Shown here piece after piece: positions 62,075 through 64,000 of a DNA stretch of 64,000 nucleotides (the stretch's first letter is position 1; each line of letters opens with the position of its first letter). Location of the stretch: the NCBI RefSeq assembly GCF_014930455.1, contig NZ_JAAIYO010000003.1:744001-808000 (forward strand), read 5' to 3'. Below the pieces are notes generated by a model. The model ran no database searches. It had not been told where the DNA came from and was given only the letters and a program-made list of their open reading frames with translations. The DNA comes from Corallococcus soli. GTDB lineage: Bacteria; Myxococcota; Myxococcia; Myxococcales; Myxococcaceae. The translations under genes were made by a program, and so were the position numbers.

Positions 62075-63823
62075 ATGGCACAGCTGCAAGCGGATGAGAT
62101 GCTCTACATTCCCAACCGAAGGCGGCTCACGCACGACCGGCTCGACGCAGGGAATGGCCAGCAGGTCCTGCACCTCTTCTATGGCGAGGTGGAGCTCATC
62201 TTCGACGAGCCGGACATCGCGCCCTTGGGCGAGAAGCTGCTCCAGGTCGAGCAATTTCAAGCCTCCGACGCCATGGCGTGGTCGGACGGCGAGCCCCATT
62301 CCTGGGACAAGATCCGGGACCTGCTCGAAGCATTGATTGAACAGCGGGTGTTGAGGCGGGTCTCGGATGCGCCAACGGGCCGCACCACGGTGTCCTACCC
62401 TGAGCGGTTGGGCGAGGTGCCAGCCGGGCGCGAGCCGCTCACGTTCAGCGCCCACGACAATCGTTGCCCCGTGCTGACCGAACAGGCGTTCGGGCGGGCG
62501 TTCGCGCTCTCGAACCTCGAAGTGGTCGTGCCGGTCTACCGCGTGGCGCATCCGGCGCTCGATGGTGACGGCCGCCAGGTGGGCGAGAACAACGTCGCAC
62601 CGCGCACCTTGTTCCTCGATCTTCCGACCGTGCGCAAGCAGTGCCAATACGCGGGGAGCCGGTACCAGAACGAGCTCCCGATGAACGTGACCGCGATGAA
62701 GGCCATGGCGCGTCAGTGGCCGGACCTGCTCTCGCTGACCGAGCAGTTCCGCAGGGCCTTCCTCGCGCGCATGCCGCCCCGGACCCCGGGCGTGCTCACC
62801 GCGGGCGAGCTCCACATGATGGTCGTCTGCACGCTCGCGTCGGTCGGGTATGTGCTGGTGCGGGGCACCCACCCGGTGCCGAACGGAGAGCTCGACAATG
62901 GGCTCGCGGCCATGTTCCGGCTGATCGACGGAGTTCGCCTGGTCACCAACGACCTGGTGCGCGACGCCCCCGAGCAGCCCGTCACCGCGCAAACGATCAT
63001 GGACTATGCCGAGCGTCACGCGGTCTTCCATGGTCCGCACGGCGTGTGCGCCGGGCCGCCGGCGCTGATCAACGAATACCTGCAGGTGTTGACCGGCGCG
63101 GCCCCGGCACCTATCGAGGCCCAGCCCGACATCGCGGCGCGCCTCGGCGATCTCGACGCCGCGCTCGACTACGGGCTGCTCGGGCAGCGCGTCGAATCGG
63201 TGGTCCGCTTCCTCGGCGCGACCCAGGGGCTGCTCCACGAACGGCTCCGGGCGGCGTTCGCCGGACACCTCCCGCGCACCGCGCTGCAAGAGTGCGTGGA
63301 GGCGCCCATTGATGTCGCGCACTACCCGTTGCTCCGGGACGATTTCCCACTCGCCGAGACATACCAGCGCGAGATCAAGCTCAGCCGCTGGTTGTTCGCG
63401 CGCATCGGCGAGGCGTTCCCCGGCACGCCACAGGGCACCTCGCTGGACGAGCTGGCGAAGCTGGATCCCGCCGAGCAGGCCACGAGCCAGCGGCGACTGG
63501 CCGAGTTCTTCGCGCATGGGCTGCCGGGAGACAAGGTCGTGGCGGAGCCCATCTGTGGTGAGCTCGCTGGCGTCGCTGCCAGCGCGTTCGCCCTTGAGCG
63601 CCGGTGCCTGCGCGTCGTCGAGCGCGAGCAAGCGATGCTGAACCAGCGGCTCCGGCGCCCGGATCACCCCCTGACCGGCACAGACCTGGCAGTGTTCACG
63701 CGGCCGCGCAATGGCCCCCCGTTGGCGGAGACCCTCGCGCGCGGCCTGGGCGTCTCGGTCACCAGCGACTCTTCCTCGACCGTGCTGGGCTACGGTGAGA
63801 GCAGCCTCACGTTGAAGGACTAG
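62075..63823 (+). CDS. Protein of unknown family in the peptide-export cluster
   Basis: A 582-residue soluble protein with no signal, membrane helix or recognised catalytic motif. Its first ~100 residues (MAQLQADEMLYIPNRRRLTH to DKIRDLLEALIEQRVLRRV) end in a pattern similar to winged-helix peptide-recognition domains of RiPP enzymes, a weak similarity. The middle (~130-330) has VYRVAHPALDGDGRQVGENN, ELHMMVVCTLASVGYVLVRG and LIDGVRLVTNDLVRD, suggesting a helical fold; GPHGVCAGPPALINEYLQV is another marked segment. The position between the TolC gene (6 bases) and the kinase-like gene (8 bases) suggests that it modifies or handles the exported compound. I do not recognise it. Confidence 0.6.
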   Translation: MAQLQADEMLYIPNRRRLTHDRLDAGNGQQVLHLFYGEVELIFDEPDIAPLGEKLLQVEQFQASDAMAWSDGEPHSWDKIRDLLEALIEQRVLRRVSDAPTGRTTVSYPERLGEVPAGREPLTFSAHDNRCPVLTEQAFGRAFALSNLEVVVPVYRVAHPALDGDGRQVGENNVAPRTLFLDLPTVRKQCQYAGSRYQNELPMNVTAMKAMARQWPDLLSLTEQFRRAFLARMPPRTPGVLTAGELHMMVVCTLASVGYVLVRGTHPVPNGELDNGLAAMFRLIDGVRLVTNDLVRDAPEQPVTAQTIMDYAERHAVFHGPHGVCAGPPALINEYLQVLTGAAPAPIEAQPDIAARLGDLDAALDYGLLGQRVESVVRFLGATQGLLHERLRAAFAGHLPRTALQECVEAPIDVAHYPLLRDDFPLAETYQREIKLSRWLFARIGEAFPGTPQGTSLDELAKLDPAEQATSQRRLAEFFAHGLPGDKVVAEPICGELAGVAASAFALERRCLRVVEREQAMLNQRLRRPDHPLTGTDLAVFTRPRNGPPLAETLARGLGVSVTSDSSSTVLGYGESSLTLKD

Positions 63824-63831
63824 AGGATTCG

Positions 63832-64000
63832 ATGCATCCAGAGCTCGTCCGCCGCTTCCACGAACCGATTCGCGATGAGGCTGCGCGCCGGTATGGCCTG
63901 TCGCCCGAGCAGCTCACCGAGCTCGCGGCCTTCGAGAACTTCGTCTACGAGGCGGAGAACGACGACGGCGAAGGCATCATCTTGCGCATCTCGCACAGTA
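63832..64000 (+). CDS. Phosphotransferase-like enzyme, 3' partial
   Basis: Begins at ATG 63832 (AGAGGA upstream) and runs off the window; 56 residues are visible. The segment LAAFENFVYEAENDDGEGII followed by LRISHS is the N-terminal lobe of aminoglycoside-phosphotransferase/homoserine-kinase-like proteins, where FENFVYE and ILRISHS hold the glycine-rich and Lys strands. It would phosphorylate a small molecule or peptide side chain. It is the next gene of the export operon. Confidence 0.75.
   Translation, partial: MHPELVRRFHEPIRDEAARRYGLSPEQLTELAAFENFVYEAENDDGEGIILRISHS

Overview
The window is dense, high-GC DNA (third codon positions almost always G or C) and reads like the chromosome of a predatory myxobacterium, probably in the Myxococcus/Corallococcus group. 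The indications are a eukaryote-like Ser/Thr kinase, an FHA-GAF-cyclase, a sigma-54 activator with GAF domain, DUF4215/fibro-slime and WD40 proteins, many lipoproteins and large secreted glycosidases. Assignment to genus is inference; no rRNA or other marker gene is present.

Layout. 1-8.3 kb: a surface polysaccharide locus with a glycosidase fused to an outer-membrane barrel (5' end outside the window), two lipoproteins and a secreted GH3 enzyme carrying three F5/8 type C domains. 8.3-17.5 kb: single genes, namely a metallopeptidase-like lipoprotein, an SRPBCC protein, a cold-shock protein, a WD40 protein, an isochorismatase-like hydrolase, a secreted bactofilin-like protein, a CPA2 antiporter and a possible 50-residue membrane protein. 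17.6-23.4 kb: an iron-uptake locus (TonB, PepSY membrane protein, TonB-dependent siderophore receptor, PiuC-type dioxygenase) with two recognisable Fur boxes. 23.4-28.8 kb: universal stress protein, an SDR lacking its catalytic Tyr and Lys, a trypsin-like lipoprotein protease, and a two-gene FAD/2Fe-2S dehydrogenase. 29-31.7 kb: ECF sigma factor, ZAS anti-sigma factor and an STN/bactofilin-like membrane protein. 31.7-46.9 kb: TruD with a long basic tail, a lipoprotein, an FHA-GAF adenylate cyclase next to a Ser/Thr kinase, a GIDE-like membrane protein, a DUF4215/fibro-slime lipoprotein, a sugar porter, a sigma-54 activator with an MBL-fold hydrolase, and a ParA-like ATPase.

46.9-53.9 kb is a decayed prophage. 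Head genes lie on the minus strand (terminase C-terminus, possible portal tail, prohead protease split by a frameshift at a G6 run). Small phage genes, an NlpC/P60 lysin with an in-frame TAG and a holin-like protein lie on the plus strand. Embedded in it are cargo-like genes of lower GC: two small Cys-rich secreted proteins and a 391-residue membrane protein.

54.2-64 kb is a peptide-export cluster that runs off the window: membrane-fusion protein, C39-peptidase ABC exporter, second ABC exporter with a degenerate N-terminal domain, TolC-like lipoprotein, a 582-residue protein I do not recognise, and the start of a kinase-like phosphotransferase. The first five genes are overlapping or only a few bases apart. 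Facing away from the exporter operon is a 14-codon gene with a near-perfect ribosome binding site, an upstream TTGACA hexamer and a hairpin just after its stop. Its product, MKIKIHVRGGPKAR, contains a Gly-Gly pair, so it is the best candidate in the window for an undescribed exported or modified peptide, although a precursor beyond base 64000 is equally possible.
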